Assembly: GCA_025677815.1 (NCBI GenBank)
Contig: JAIXMP010000002.1
Coordinates: 496,001 to 560,000 of the forward strand
Direction of reading: 5' to 3'
Length of the DNA stretch: 64,000 bases
Source of the DNA: Phascolomyces articulosus
Lineage: Eukaryota > Mucoromycota > Mucoromycetes > Mucorales > Lichtheimiaceae
The first letter of the stretch is position 1, and each line of letters opens with the position of its first letter. Positions 51,629 through 64,000 of the stretch are shown here, one piece after another. Below the pieces are notes generated by a model. That model worked only from the letters and a program-made list of their open reading frames with translations. It was not told the DNA's origin and did no database searches. Position numbers and translations under genes: made by a program.

Positions 51629-52547
51629 AAGAATGTATTTCACTTTTTTTTTTTTTAGACCCGTTTCACCTCTTTTTGCACGTTCACACCACATCACAAA
51701 GCATCCTACCTTTACATCTACTATTACTACTTCCATCCCTTCTTTCTTATAACCAACTCTCACATTTATTATTATATCTCTCTCAACCTTGATTATTATT
51801 ATTATCATCTCCTTTCCCTCATCCTATTTTTCTTTTCTCTCTTTTTTTTTTACATCTATATAACTAGTTTGAATATCCCAAATAATTTCTATCTATTTTG
51901 TAACATACCTTTTTTTGTTCTTTTTCCTCCACCTCTTTTCTCTTCACCTCAAACTCATATAACAACCTTATTATATTAGTTAATTATTATTATTATTATT
52001 ATTGCTAATTAAAAAAAAATTCAAAGTTCGCTCTGCACCCTCTTTTTTATTTATTTTTATGAAACCAAATGAAACAGGTTTTTCTAATAATATGAAAGGG
52101 GAATAAAAAGTTATTTAGTATTAGATAAAGAACAAGAAGAAGAGGGGGATGATCATCTCCCAAGGGGAATGGCATGCATTATTCCCAACCCAACCCAATA
52201 TAAACATAAACATCACACTACTAATATCTTCGAGTAACTGTGTACACATGGCAAAATAGAAAGACCGATAAATAAAAGATGTTCAAGAAAAATGCTTTTT
52301 AAGCCCTTTTTCTATTTACTACTTTGCTGCGATTTATTATCACTCGCTACTAATAAACACATTGACAAAGTGTGAGTGTTTATTATTGCGGCATGCCAAT
52401 TTTCAACATTTACTCTCCTCTCTCCTCTTCTCTCCACTACACCCCCACTTACCACACTCTCAATCCATTCTTTCTTTTTTTTTTTTTCACACAGTTTTAT
52501 CACACACAAACTAACAACAACTCATAACCTACACACATTAAAATAGT
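51629..52547. promoter_or_regulatory. Spacer ZDS1 / PPZ promoter
   Basis: About 0.9 kb. T/C-rich with TTATTA runs at the left (3' UTR of ZDS1-like) and a TTTTCACACAGTTTTATCACACAC leader-type stretch before 52548 (quoted parts under 20 bases: TTTTCACACAG, TTTATCACACAC). No gene seen. Confidence 0.4.
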
Positions 52548-54598
52548 ATGGGTAACAAAATATCGAAACCCAATGGTAAAAAGGGAGGAGGAGGAAACAA
52601 TCGTCGAGCCACCAAAAGTATGCCACCACCAACTCGACCACCTCCTTCTGAAGATAACGAATACAGTGTCAACACAACACAATCCGTCAATTCCATTCTT
52701 TTGAATTCTCAACATCGTCAATCATTACCACCTGGCGGTCTTGGCAACCGTGCATCATCCAATACTTCGGCATTAGCTCAATTAAACCCAGATTATCCAA
52801 CAGGCGATAATAAGAATAATAGTAAAAACGACAATGACGATGAACAAGATACTATTCAAGGACAATCTGAAGATCCATTTGGTGGAAAAGTGGCTCATCC
52901 ACAACAACATAAATTATTAGCAGCATCTGATTTTTGGCCACCTCAAGGTGGATCCAATACAGGTGGTGGTCAACAACAAAACAATAACAACAGACAATCC
53001 CTCGGTGACAATGACTTTAATAATCAATTGACAGTAGGATCCATGAATCAATTGACCGTCAACTCGGTTGCTAGTTATACAACAAGTACAGTGACGCCAG
53101 CAGAAGTGGATGATTATATTGAACGGTTATTAAATGCAGGTTATTCCAAAATAACCAAACAGTTGTGTTTAAAGAATTCTGAAGTGGTTGCTATTTGTCG
53201 TGCAGCCATGGAGATTTTCCTGAGTCAGCCTGTAAGTATTTTTCACTTGTTTTTTTTGGGTGTGGTAGTACCATCATCATCATGATCCAAACTTTTGTTT
53301 CATCCATCATCAGCAATCTTCTTCTTCCTCACCTCCTTTTTATTATTATTATTATACTCGCATATCACTACATATGTCAGAGTCTTTATAACAATGATCC
53401 ACTTTTATTCTCCCCCCCAAAAAAAAGCATAATGTACCTGATCAAAAGCCATACCCCCCATCTATAACTTACTATTGACTATTGTCAATGGGAATAATGG
53501 ATGAAATGATGATCTTCATTGGAGGGTTTTACTACCCCTTGTTTTATATACTAAAAAAAGCAAGTCCACTGTTTTTGGTATTTTTTTTTTTACTCATCCA
53601 TGAAATTCCCTGGGTTTTTATTTTTTTTATAGTCACTCTTGGAATTATCACCACCCGTCAAGATTGTAGGCGATACTCATGGTCAATATACGGATTTAAT
53701 TCGATTATTTGAAATGGGTGGATTTCCACCTAGTAGCAATTATTTATTCCTTGGTGATTATGTGGATAGAGGCAAACAATCCTTGGAAAATATGTTGTTA
53801 TTACTTTGTTATAAAATCAAGTTCCCCGAGAATTTCTTTTTGTTACGTGGTAATCATGAATGTGCCAATGTTACCAAAGGTAAATTTTTTCATTTAGTAG
53901 TTATAAGGTGATAAGAGAAAGTGAAAGAGAAACAGAAATTAAAAAAAAAAAACGGAAAAGGGAAAGAAAGATAAGAGTGATAGCTAACATATAAAAAAAT
54001 AGTTTATGGATTTTATGACGAATGTAAACGTCGCTTGAATCCGAAAATGTGGCGGACTTTTGTTGACACATTTAATACATTACCCATCGCTGCCCTGGTG
54101 GCCGGTAAGATCTTTTGTGTTCATGGTGGCCTCTCCCCTTCCTTACATAATATGGATGAAGTACGTAACATTCAACGTCCCACGGATGTACCCGATTATG
54201 GATTATTGAATGATTTGTTATGGTCCGACCCATCGGATGTCACTGTGGATTGGGAAGACAATGAACGGGGCGTATCCTATTGTTTTGGTAAAAAAGTCAT
54301 TAATGAATTCTTGGCCAAGTTTGATTTGGATTTGGTATGTCGTGCACATATGGTGGTGGAAGATGGTTATGAATTCTTTAATGATCGTACCCTGGTCACA
54401 GTCTTTTCAGCTCCCAATTATTGTGGTGAATTTGATAATTTTGGTGCTGTCATGAGTGTCTCTGAAGAATTGTTGTGTAGTTTTGAATTATTGACACCTG
54501 CAGATCATCCTTTGGCCAAGGAACGTTCAAAGAATAATAAAAAGGCGGTGGCGTCTTCTTCTACTTCTTCGTCGAATGGTCAAACCAATGGTCGATGA
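52548..54598 (+). CDS. PPZ1: PPZ-type serine/threonine protein phosphatase
   Basis: Three exons, 52548-53231, 53633-53879 and 54003-54598, give 508 residues. It begins [10 protein letters not shown], a good N-myristoylation signal, followed by about 190 residues of Ser/Asn/Gln-rich disorder. The PP1-like catalytic domain has the metal-binding blocks GDTHGQ (241-246), GDYVDRG (269-275) and RGNHE (300-304), then [19 protein letters not shown] and [16 protein letters not shown]. The myristoylated, long N-terminal extension is typical of fungal PPZ rather than PP1. PPZ phosphatases control cation homeostasis and cell-wall integrity in yeast. Confidence 0.95.
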
Positions 54599-55526
54599 AT
54601 TTGATATCATATTATTATTATTATACTCACTTATTATTATCATTATTATATATATATATACAACAACACGTTTAAAAAATAGCCATTCTTCCATTACACA
54701 CACACTCCTCTCCAATTCCACTTTTATTACCAACATCTTTTTAGACGCTTATTCTGTTTTTATATTATTCATTCATTTTCGTATTTATTGACTTATCCCC
54801 TCTCACTTCTTTAACACACTCTCTCTCATATTTTTCTTTTTATTATTCCAAAAAAAACACACATTTTCAAGTACCATTGATTTATATTATACTACTCCAA
54901 TTTATATCAAATATATATAACAACATTGTTTTATTTATTTAATTTTTTTTAGAAAGACAAAAAAAAAGAAAGTATTAAAAAAAAAGAAGCTTTTTTCATC
55001 TTTGTCAGTTAGAAAAGAGAGAGAGAGAGAGACAGAAAGAACATTTTTTTTTATATAGATCGATTGGGAGAAGTTCTAAGGATAGCCCTAATAATTGAAA
55101 GTATATATAAAAAAATAATAATATAAAGAATGAAGGTATAATAGGACCGTGTGAAGGATGGCTTTTTTGTGTGTGTGTTTGCTTGACGGAGTATAACATT
55201 AGAGTGAGGGCTATCGCGAAAGTAAACGGGGAAAGATGGAAATTATCGGATGGATTCGCGTCCGTTTTTACACCCCCAACACTTTTACCGCCAACACACA
55301 TACCCCGATCCACACCTTTTGCCTTTAACCTTCCATAAAGCCTATAACAAAACACACACCAAACCTCTCTGCTTAAATACTTCTATTTTGTTTATTTTTT
55401 GGGGGTTCAAAAAAAAAGGATATTTCTCTGTCTTTTATTTTGCCCTTTTTTCCTTTTCTTTCCCCTTTTTTTCCCTTTTTTACTTTATCTTCTTCTTTTC
55501 AAATACCCATCTATCAATCAACAAAA
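54599..55526. other. Spacer PPZ / PDHB
   Basis: AT-rich 3' flank, a (GA)n run at about 55016-55032, then a strongly pyrimidine-rich stretch (55420-55500) before the PDHB start. No gene seen. Confidence 0.45.
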
Positions 55527-57328
55527 ATGACCTTCCTCACATCACTTCAACGCATTGCTCCCGTTGCTGCTTCAGCTCGTCGTGTTGCTAAGCCTGCTCT
55601 TTACTCTGCTTTTACTGCTGGTCAACAACGTTTCAACTCTAGCAATGCTGTCGAGGTAAAATATTCATACTTGTTTCTACTTCTTTTATCGATATTTATA
55701 AAGAAACATAAATCAAACAAAAAAAGAAACACGTCACTCATATCATCATCTTAAATTAAATATAGATGACCGTTCGTGATGCTTTGAACCAAGCTTTAGA
55801 AGAAGAACTCTTGAGAGATGAAAAGGTTTATATCCTTGGTGAAGAAGTAGCTCAATACAATGGTGCTTACAAGGTATAGTTATTATTTTGAATATGGGTA
55901 TTTTGGATAGTTGGGTTATTTTTTTTTCTTTCATCTTTTTAATGGGAGAAGTCGGGAAAATACACGAAAAAGATTGGCCAAAAAAAAATGTTTGGTCTTC
56001 CGAACCCAGAACAAAAAAAAAATAATAATAATACTAAAAAACGATTATATAGGTCACCAAGGGCTTGTTGGACAAGTTCGGACCAAAGCGAGTCATTGAT
56101 ACTCCCATTACTGAAATGGGTTTTGCTGGTTTGGCTGTTGGTTCTGCCATGAGCGGTCTTAAGCCTGTCTGTGAATTCATGACTTTCAACTTTGCTATGC
56201 AGGTAAAGTCACCAAATGAGCTGTCAATGTGACATGTGTGTTTGTTTGTGTGTGAAGGAAAAAAAATTATTTCATTATTAAATATAAATGAAAAAAGAGA
56301 AAAATCCTTTTTTAAAATACATGGATAGATAGACAGGGAAAGGGAAAATCGTGTCCAATAGATATAATTTTACTAACATAAAAAAAATCAAACCAATAAC
56401 AGGCTATTGACCAAATCGTCAACTCTGCCGCAAAGACCCATTACATGTCCGGTGGTACCGTCAAGGTCCCCATTGTGTTCCGTGGTCCCAACGGCGCTGC
56501 TGCTGGTGTTGCCGCTCAACATTCTCAATGTTATGCCGCTTGGTACGGTTCCGTTCCTGGTTTGAAGGTTGTTTCCCCATGGAACTCGGAAGATGCCAAG
56601 GGTCTTTTGAAGGCTGCCATCCGTGATCCTAACCCCGTTGTTTTCCTTGAAAACGAATTGGAATATGGTACCGCTTACCCCATGTCTGCTGAAGCTCTTT
56701 CCAATGACTTTGTCTTGCCCTTGGATAAGGCCAAGGTTGAACGTGAAGGTAATGATATCACCGTTGTCTCTCACTCTCGTTCCGTCGGTTTCGCCATGAA
56801 GGCTGCCGAAGAATTGGCCAAGAGTGGTATCTCTGTTGAAGTTGTCAACTTGCGTTCCATTCGTCCTCTTGATGTTGATACCATTGCCAAGTCTATCAAG
56901 AAGACAAACCGTATCGTCACTGTTGAAGGTGGTTGGGCCTCTTTCGGTGTTGGTTCCGAAATTGCTGCTCAAGTTATGGAATGTAAGTATTATTATTGTT
57001 ATTTGAGAGAGGGATGGATTAGCCGTTGTTGTTACGGAGATTGTTACTATGTAGGAAGTTTAGATATACTCATTCCAATATATATATAATTTATAGCTGA
57101 TGCCTTTGACTATTTGGATGCCCCTATGGTCCGTGTTGCCGGTGCTGATGTCCCCACCCCTTATGCTAAGAACCTTGAAGAATTTGCCTTCCCTGATGAC
57201 AAGGTCATCGTCAAGACTATCAGGTAAATGAATTTTAAAAGTGATGATCATCCATTCAAACAAGAAACTAATCAAAACTTTATATATAAAAAAACAGAGA
57301 TGTCTTGGACAAGAAGATTGGCGCATAA
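55527..57328 (+). CDS. PDB1: Pyruvate dehydrogenase E1 component, beta subunit
   Basis: Six exons, 55527-55655, 55766-55873, 56053-56202, 56403-56982, 57097-57223 and 57298-57328, give 374 residues. The first exon codes a mitochondrial presequence ([20 protein letters not shown]). The mature part has [82 protein letters not shown], and the C-terminal transketolase domain with [15 protein letters not shown] and [13 protein letters not shown]. With the alpha subunit it decarboxylates pyruvate in the matrix complex. A long antisense ORF over exon 4 is a codon-bias artefact. Codon use here favours C-ending codons, as expected for high expression. Confidence 0.97.
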
Positions 57329-57932
57329 ACTTGACTTGACTAACTTCTTTTACCTTATAACTATATAAAAAAATAACCTTTTTTATAATCTAACCCATCC
57401 ATATTAATAATCCCAACAAACAAATCAACAAACAAATCAATCACCCTCTCTTTAAAAGAAACACGTCTTTTTTCGCTTTTTATCCCCTGCTTTTTTTTCG
57501 CTTTGGTTATTTCCTTTTATTACTTCCTCTTTCTCTTTTTTTATCCCCTTTTTTTAACAATAGAAAACACAAAAAGGTTGTGTGTACATAAAAAAAACCA
57601 AACTTGCATCTCTTTTTCAACTACTTCACTTAATACTTTAAATTTTTTTATACTTACCCAACTATATTAGTGAGCAAAAATTTCTTTTTTTCTTGTCTCA
57701 CATTGATTATTCGCGGAGGTCCAATAATTCTTAGCGTGCTTGTAAGAAACAAAACGTTTTTCTTTCATAAAGGTCTCTTTTTTTTTATTATTTGACACCT
57801 TTTTTTCTTCAAGAGAAAAAAAAAATAATACTAGTGAAAGAGAGAGAAAGAAAGAGTTTACCTTTATCTAACCCTTTTTCTTATTCAACCTAACTTTAAA
57901 TTCACCCCTTCCTTCTCCCCATTGGTTCGTCT
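57329..57932. promoter_or_regulatory. Spacer PDHB / RCK2-like promoter
   Basis: About 0.6 kb with pyrimidine-rich plus-strand stretches. A CGGAGGTCC-type element lies near 57714. No gene seen. Confidence 0.4.
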
Positions 57933-60035
57933 ATGCTATCGCAGATTAAAAACTTGCTCAAAGGTGGCAAGAAAGAACGATCGTCTGCTCCAATGACATC
58001 GTCCAAAGAAGAAAAACAACACCATGAAAAGACTCGGTCTATCAACACCACTACAACCACTACAACTACTATCACGACAAACAATAACAACGAAGTTGAT
58101 TCGAAAAGAACAATGATTATAGCCGATCCCAACAAATTACCTGTTCAACCTTCATTGACAGCACAACAAATATTTGAAAAAGAACGTCTTCGAAAACGTC
58201 GTTTACCTTCTTATGCTGGTTTAGAACGGTTTGAAATTATAGAGAAACTCGGAGAGTAAGTACTATTTTTTGGGGAACAAAGAAGGAGGAGGAAGCAAGA
58301 AGAAAAAAAAGGAGAACAAACCAGTTTTTTTTTTTGGGTCGAACTATATATCTCCAATGAAAATAATGTGTGGTTGGTCCGTGTGTTTTACTTGACATGG
58401 AATTAAATATGAATTCTATATCTCTTTATTTATTTATTTATTTAAAGTGGAGCTTTTTCAATCGTTTACAAAGCCAAAGATAATGAAACGGGTAAATTAG
58501 TAGCTATCAAAGTTGTACGCAAACATGAAATTGACAAGGTAAAAAAGAAATTGGCCAAAGGTTAAAAGGAAAACCGAGAGAGAAATGTATCCATCGCTTA
58601 CCGTATTTATCTATTTGATGTAACCAGCATGGTCGAACTCAGCATTTACATCCAAGTATGAAAAAGAAACCAAGAGCTACTGAGGTAAAAAAAAAATGAC
58701 ATTCATTCCTTTAACAACAAGTTAGATAGATAGATGCGAACATGGTGCAGGATGACGCAAGATAATATATATATATATATTCACACACATACAAATGAAA
58801 TTTACATCTAATTTCATTATATTAGCGTGCCACGATTATGAAAGAGGTCCAAGTGATGCAAAGTGGCAAACATAAAAACTTGGTGCAATTACTTCACTTT
58901 TCAGAATCGGACGATCATTATTTCTTAGCCATGGAACTGTGTCAAGGTGGAGAATTGTTTCACCAGATTGTCAAAATGACTTATTTCAGTGAAGACCTAG
59001 CGCGCCATGTGATTGTTCAAGTAGCCCATGGTATTCGCCACCTTCATGAAGACTGTGGCGTTGTCCATCGTGATATCAAACCAGAAAATATCCTGTTTGA
59101 ACCTATTCCTATCGTCCCTTCCAAAAATCCTCAAAATATGTTTGATGAAGATAAAGTTGATGAAGGTGAATTTATTCCTGGTGTTGGTGGCGGTGGTATT
59201 GGTTTGGTCAAGATTGCAGATTTTGGTCTTAGTAAAGTGATTTGGGATCAGGTAAAAAAAAAAAAGAATTGGTGTTTTGCCACAAACAAACAAAACATTT
59301 TTGTCTCCTTAACACTTATCCCCCCCCCCCAAATTTTTTTAACAGAGCACACAAACACCATGTGGTACTGTCGGTTATACCGCACCTGAAATTGTACGTG
59401 ATCAACGCTACTCTAAATCCGTCGATATGTGGGCTCTGGGATGTGTTTTGTATACCATGTTATGTGGTTTCCCTCCATTTTATGATGAATCCATTCCTGC
59501 CTTGACCCAAAAGGTCGCCAAAGGACAATATACCTTTTTGAGTCCATGGTGGGATCCTATTTCTGATGCAGCCAAAGATTTAATCACTCATTTGTTATGT
59601 GTGGATGAAGAAAAACGGTATACGGTGGATGACTTTTTACGCCATCCATGGATTACCAAGCAACAACAACATTTCGAACCTGTACCTTCACCCATGCCAG
59701 GTGTGGCTACGATACCCATCGACGATGATTTTGATACCCATAAAAATAAGAGTACGAATAAGAATCGCCGTCGTAAAGATGCCTTTTCGCCTGGTGTGGC
59801 TTCTATCAAAGAAATTTTGGATATCACCTATGCAGTGCAACGCATTGGGGAGGAAAAAGCAAGAAAATTGGGTCATGTTGTGGAAGAAGAGGAAGAGGAT
59901 TCAGATGATGAACGAATTACCAAAGCTGCTATTTTGCCTAAAACAGAACCCAAGGCGTTTGCTCTTGATTTAGGCAAAGCGACTATTTTGAAGAATCGAA
60001 AAAAGGCACCAGTAGCATCTCCTGTGATTGCTTAA
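57933..60035 (+). CDS. RCK2: Rck2/Srk1-like CaMK-family protein kinase
   Basis: Five exons, 57933-58255, 58448-58538, 58628-58684, 58826-59251 and 59346-60035, give 528 residues. Kinase motifs: glycine loop LGDGAFSIV (106-114), Lys129 in AIKVV, HRDIKPEN (238-245), DFGLSK (289-294) and CGTVGYTAPE. An insert between HRD and DFG contains EGEFIPGVGGGGIG, a hallmark shared with yeast Rck2 and fission-yeast Srk1. So do YTFLSPWWDPISDAAKD and LCGFPPFYDE. Those kinases act downstream of the stress MAPK (Hog1/Sty1). The C-terminal tail is acidic, then basic, and may hold a MAPK-docking site. Confidence 0.93.
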
Positions 60036-60325
60036 ATTACAATGCTTTATAATATAAAGTAGCCATAGTTTACTTTTTTTTGTTGTTTTAGTAAAACTTT
60101 ATTGTTCTTTTTTTTTGTTTTTTATATATCTATATATATCTTATTTATTTATTTATTTATTTTTTTGCTCGAGTATGATCCATTCAAATATGAATACCCA
60201 ATCCAATCCTATTGACCTATTGTTTTTATAAAATATTCGAGAAAGGTGTTTTATATGAATACATATTTCACTGAAAGATGATGATGGATGGATGATATAT
60301 AAAAATATTCAGATTGTTTATTAAA

Positions 60326-62010
60326 CTATTCAGCAACATTTCCTTGAGATTGTTGTTGTTGACCTCTTCCTCGACCTCTAAACCCACCATCTCCGCGTCC
60401 TCGTCCGCGACCTCGTCCGCGACCACGGAATCCACCTCGACCTCGATTACTACTATCGCCACTACCACTAGGGCTGTTATCATTATTCTGATCTTTGGGT
60501 GTTGCTGGTGGAGGGGATGCTCGATCTGATGTAGGATGCTTATTCACAGGATCCTCTACTTTTGATTTATTTTTGAATGACGAATCCTGACGCTCATTTT
60601 TCTTTGGCTTGTCATGTTGTTTCTTTGGTTTTCTATCGTTATTATCCCTTCGTTGTTGTTGTTGTGTATCGTCTGGATTGCTATTACTACTGTTCTTGAC
60701 CGATGGTGATTGAATTTTTTCTGTTTTCCGTTCATTTGATTTTGGATTTCTATCTTTACCAGCATTCGTTGGTGTATCTGATCGAGACCTGTCAAATTTC
60801 TTGGTAGATTTATCATTCGTAGTAGCAACAGGGGCAGCTGATGACTTGTCACGCTTGGGATTCACGGATTTTTCGGATTTAGACTTGGACTTATCAGATT
60901 TAGTGTTTGCCTTTTTATTATCTGATCGACCCCCACTACCGCGATCACCAGAAGAGTTCTTTTTATCCTTGTCGTCTTTAGTTTTAGCATCCTGCTGTCG
61001 CTTATTGTTGCTGCTATTGTTTTTGCCTTGTTCTTTATCTTTTTTATTCCTGGATTTTTTCCCTTGGTCTTTATCCTCTTGATCCTTTCCACTTTTATTC
61101 TTGTTGCTGCTGCTGCTCTTTTTTTCCTTTGGATTGTTATTATCCGGTGGAGGATTCTGTTTTTTCTTTTCTTCTTTTGTCATGGGTTTGACCTTGAAAG
61201 GAACAAAGGGGGGTGGTCCACTATCCCCTTCCGTTTGCAATCCACGTTTAACAAATTGCTGTAATATTCAGCATGGATATTGGATGAATACCGATTGTTC
61301 GCAAAATTCCCGTTACCTCTCACATATGTATACCCAAACCCTTCTTTTTTTTACCTTGCCTGCGCGCCATGCTTGCACCATTTCTTGAACATGACCGCCC
61401 AAAGGTTTCAACATCCCTGGACCCAATAACAATAGCTGATCTTTAATAGTAATTGGTTTTGTCACCAAAAATTTTGTTCCTGGAGGCGTAAATAATCTAT
61501 CAAATGCATTAGCATATATATATCAAAAGATAAAGTGGATCGATAGAATAAATAGAAATATCATTGAATATATTTACTTTATGGATTCCACTTGTCCTAA
61601 AAATTCAACACCAATTAATTTCTTTTTCCCTCCGTCACTCAACACGATTCTTAATAGTCTTGGGTTCTCTACTTGATGAGTGGAAGGTAACGCGACATTG
61701 GTCACTTGTTGAAGTTGTAAAACGAGGGGGCCGGAGAGAACAGGTTCTCCTTTTCGATCTTGAGGTTCACCAATTTGACGTAGATCGGTCTATCAGAGTA
61801 GTTTATGCATGGTGGTTCACGATGCCAACCCCATGGAGTTTGTTAGAACATTCGCCGTAAAGACCATAATAATAAAAAACATAAATTTACATCGAGTGCT
61901 GTTGTTATTAATTCTTCCAATGGTGCGTCTGTACGACCCAATTGTTCATGAAGGACAGAGATTCCTTCATCACTAAGGAACCATCCTTCTCTTTGTAATG
62001 CTTGTTTCAT
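60326..62010 (-). CDS. RMI1/TDRD3-like OB-fold protein with C-terminal RGG domain
   Basis: Four exons, 61891-62010, 61578-61789, 61355-61496 and 60326-61258, give 468 residues. The first 160 residues match the RMI1/TDRD3 N-terminal fold: EGWFLSDEGISVL, TDLRQIGEP, GPLVLQLQQVTNVALPSTHQ, NPRLLRIVLSDG, FTPPGTKFLVTKP, ITIKDQLLLLGPGMLKPLGG. The remaining 300 residues are Lys/Asp/Ser-rich disorder ending in RGG/RGRGRG repeats and QQQQSQGNVAE. Such OB proteins scaffold topoisomerase III; the RGG end would suit RNA binding, as in TOP3B-TDRD3. No Tudor or UBA domain is visible. A probable 5' UTR intron (about 62028-62084) precedes the ATG. Confidence 0.82.
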
Positions 62011-62084
62011 TTTTTTGGGTAACGAAAAGTTGCTGTTGCGGGATTTGATGAAAGAAATTATTTTGGATCAAAAAACAATGCTTA

Positions 62085-63026
62085 CCGTTGTGTGTAGGAG
62101 TGGACAAAAATGGAGATTGATATACAACTAGTTCATATCAAGCCATTATATGCAAAGTATTTTGCTTTCATATATATATAACATGCATGAAATAAATTCT
62201 ACTTTTTTTAAAATAACAACGAATCTCTTGGGATCAGTCTATTATGTGGTGTGTAATTGTGTAGTAGTTGTCAGCAAGGATACGAATGTGTACAAATTTA
62301 CTATCAATATAGTAATCAACTTTTATTACATATATAAAATAATTATTATATAAAACAAAGCATTTAATACCCCATTATGTAGCAATACCATGAAAGTAGG
62401 AAGCAATTGTTTAAAATAGAAACACATGAATGATGGTAGACGTTTTATATATCAGTAATAGTTCACGATTTTATTCCACTTACTTATTAACTAAAAAATA
62501 TATCACTTTCTCAACACTTTGTTGTTGTCATTTTTTTTTATCAATAATATTATTGTTTATTTGATAGTAACATACCAATATATACTTTGCTTATATTACT
62601 TTTTTTTCGACAGTAAATACACACCTTTTTTCTGTCAGTCAAGGATAACATAAGCGTAGTGTATTTTTATTACAAGCTGGTTTAATACCTGCTCGTAGCG
62701 CTGTTCCACCAGATTATTATAATAATAAATGTAATGATGCATACCATGATGACGGTCTACAATCAATAAGATAGTGGTCAGCCTAGCGCATCCGCGGATA
62801 CCAAGGAGAGAGAGATACGATGACATGAACAAATGCATGATTGAAGACAATGAAATATAAAATGCATAGGGTATCGTGAGATAAAAAAAAATCTGTTATC
62901 ATATACGATATTAGATTAGCCCCTTATAATCCAACGCCTATAAAAAGAGGATATCTTGCAGTTCAAATTTTCATATCGTTTTTTATTCGTCCATCTTTCT
63001 TCTTTATTCTTCTCTGTGCTTCCTCA
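62085..63026. other. Intergenic with a core promoter near the right end
   Basis: AT-rich, no gene seen. A TATAAAAA motif at 62939-62946 followed by a pyrimidine-rich leader lies about 85 bases before the ATG at 63027, so transcription of the small ORF downstream is plausible. Confidence 0.4.
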
Positions 63027-63323
63027 ATGTCTAATCGAACCTCGCCGTACTTGTATACGAACGTAAGATATAACCCTGCATTTTTTATAATGAGTTACTG
63101 TTTATTTAATTCAAACACATATCATGATGACTTAAAACATAGGATAGTCCAAGACACACACACAATAACTATTCAAGGACAACACTTCTTACATATTATG
63201 AGCCCCCAATACGCTGTGATTAACTCATCTGTTCTTTCTGAGACATCATTCACCAACCCCGCATTTCCTAATGCTAATACACAACGTATGGTGGGTGCTC
63301 ATAGAAGAATATTTGATCAATGA
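63027..63323 (+). CDS. Doubtful small ORF (98 aa) with promoter-like upstream
   Basis: Starts MSNRTSPYLYTN and ends AHRRIFDQ. No domain recognised. A TATA box and CT-rich leader support transcription. Possible splice signals inside (GTAAGA at 63063, acceptor near 63144) would give a shorter, different protein of about 38 residues. Either form may be a real lineage-specific gene or a chance ORF. Confidence 0.35.
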   Translation: MSNRTSPYLYTNVRYNPAFFIMSYCLFNSNTYHDDLKHRIVQDTHTITIQGQHFLHIMSPQYAVINSSVLSETSFTNPAFPNANTQRMVGAHRRIFDQ

Positions 63324-64000
63324 TTGGGGATCATTTTCATTTCGTTTATATTCATGTTCAACCAAAATCTTGTTCCGAATCCTATCATTGGTTGACACAC
63401 CCAAATCTATATCAAAGACCTTCGCTTAAATAAGGTAAAAATTGGATTAAAAAAAATAACCGTTCGATGAGTTCACATATCTAGGGATAATAAATCGACT
63501 TTTTTTAATTACTCTTGTTATCCCTTAAGTGAGCCTATTCTCTTTGCAAGCACATAAAAAATGAACCGAAATGGACCATTAAACAGTAAGTAAATCCATT
63601 TGAATTCTTAGTAACTATATGGCGATACTATATAGTGATATGAAATAAATAGAAATCAAACATGATTTGCTAACAACACTCCCAATCAAAAAATGAATGG
63701 ATTTGTTCAAAATAACTAGTAATATATCGTCAATACCTTGGATCTGTGATGTAACTTGAATAGAAGATGGAAATTACTTTATACCTGTCTCTAGTCAACA
63801 ATTACATTGGTATTTAATACCGCAATGATATGTGGGGGTTCTTGACCAACTGGAGAGACACCCACTATCCACGAAATACAGGTGCATTGAAGTCACGGTC
63901 GCAGCCGAAGCCAACAGCTAAATGCAGGTGGGTAGACGTTCATATTACTTTTTTTGATCGATCATTTCACTTCATGTCTCTTTTTAAATGATTCTCCGTA
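63324..64000 (+). other. Right-end flank, possible first exons of a gene beyond the window
   Basis: An ATG at 63561 followed by GTAAGT at 63590, and an open stretch at about 63828-63988 starting MWGFLTNWRDTHYPR, have some coding look. I could not join them into a consistent gene, and the sequence ends too soon to decide. Confidence 0.25.

Noticed and set aside
56388..56972. 194-codon antisense ORF opposite PDHB exon 4
   Set aside because: Mirror of strongly biased codon use in a confirmed gene; it spans only that exon and matches no protein I know.

Overview
The window is AT-rich nuclear DNA from a fungus. Genes are dense with short GT-AG introns (mostly 50-300 bases), and branch-point-like CTAAC/CTGAC motifs sit near acceptors. 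The gene set mixes proteins typical of fungi (Zds1-type, PPZ phosphatase, Rck2/Srk1 kinase, Ssn6/Cyc8, HET-domain protein) with genes that model yeasts have lost (Integrator subunit 13/Asunder, RAB2, BZW/5MP, a TDRD3/RMI1-like OB-fold protein). That mix, with long low-complexity Q/N/H runs and low GC, points to an early-diverging fungus, most likely Mucoromycota (Mucorales-like). This is inference; no rRNA or mitochondrial marker is present.

Layout. 1-327: 3' end of an unidentified plus-strand gene. 578-7702, minus strand: INTS13/Asunder, ribosomal protein eS6 and proteasome lid subunit RPN8. 7.7-11.9 kb: gene-poor, with a 122-base foldback palindrome. 11.9-16.8 kb: RAB2 (+), prolidase (-), a small unknown ORF (+). 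17.8-22.1 kb: accessory block with a decayed HET-like gene (-) and an intact paralogue (+), facing apart. 23.8-34.8 kb: PIG-H (+), LST8 (-), BZW/5MP (+), Ssn6/Cyc8 (-). 34.8-36.6 kb: divergent Ssn6/glutamine synthetase promoter region holding a tandem array of about nine X-box (RFX-type) motifs at 19-22 base spacing. 36.6-38 kb: glutamine synthetase (+). 38-41.4 kb: empty. 41.4-42.8 kb: pseudogene of an unnamed family. 43.9-47.2 kb: ELO elongase (-) and a mitochondrial hotdog thioesterase (-). 48.9-60.0 kb, plus strand: ZDS1-like, PPZ-like phosphatase, pyruvate dehydrogenase E1-beta, Rck2/Srk1-like kinase. 60.3-62.0 kb: RMI1/TDRD3-like protein with an RGG tail (-). 62-64 kb: a doubtful small ORF.

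Most genes are housekeeping and unrelated to each other. Possible links are the TOR subunit LST8 with the TOR readout protein eS6, and Ssn6 with an X-box array in its own upstream region (yeast RFX protein Crt1 recruits Ssn6-Tup1). I deduced all exon boundaries by eye from splice consensus, reading-frame continuity and remembered family sequences. No alignment or search was run.
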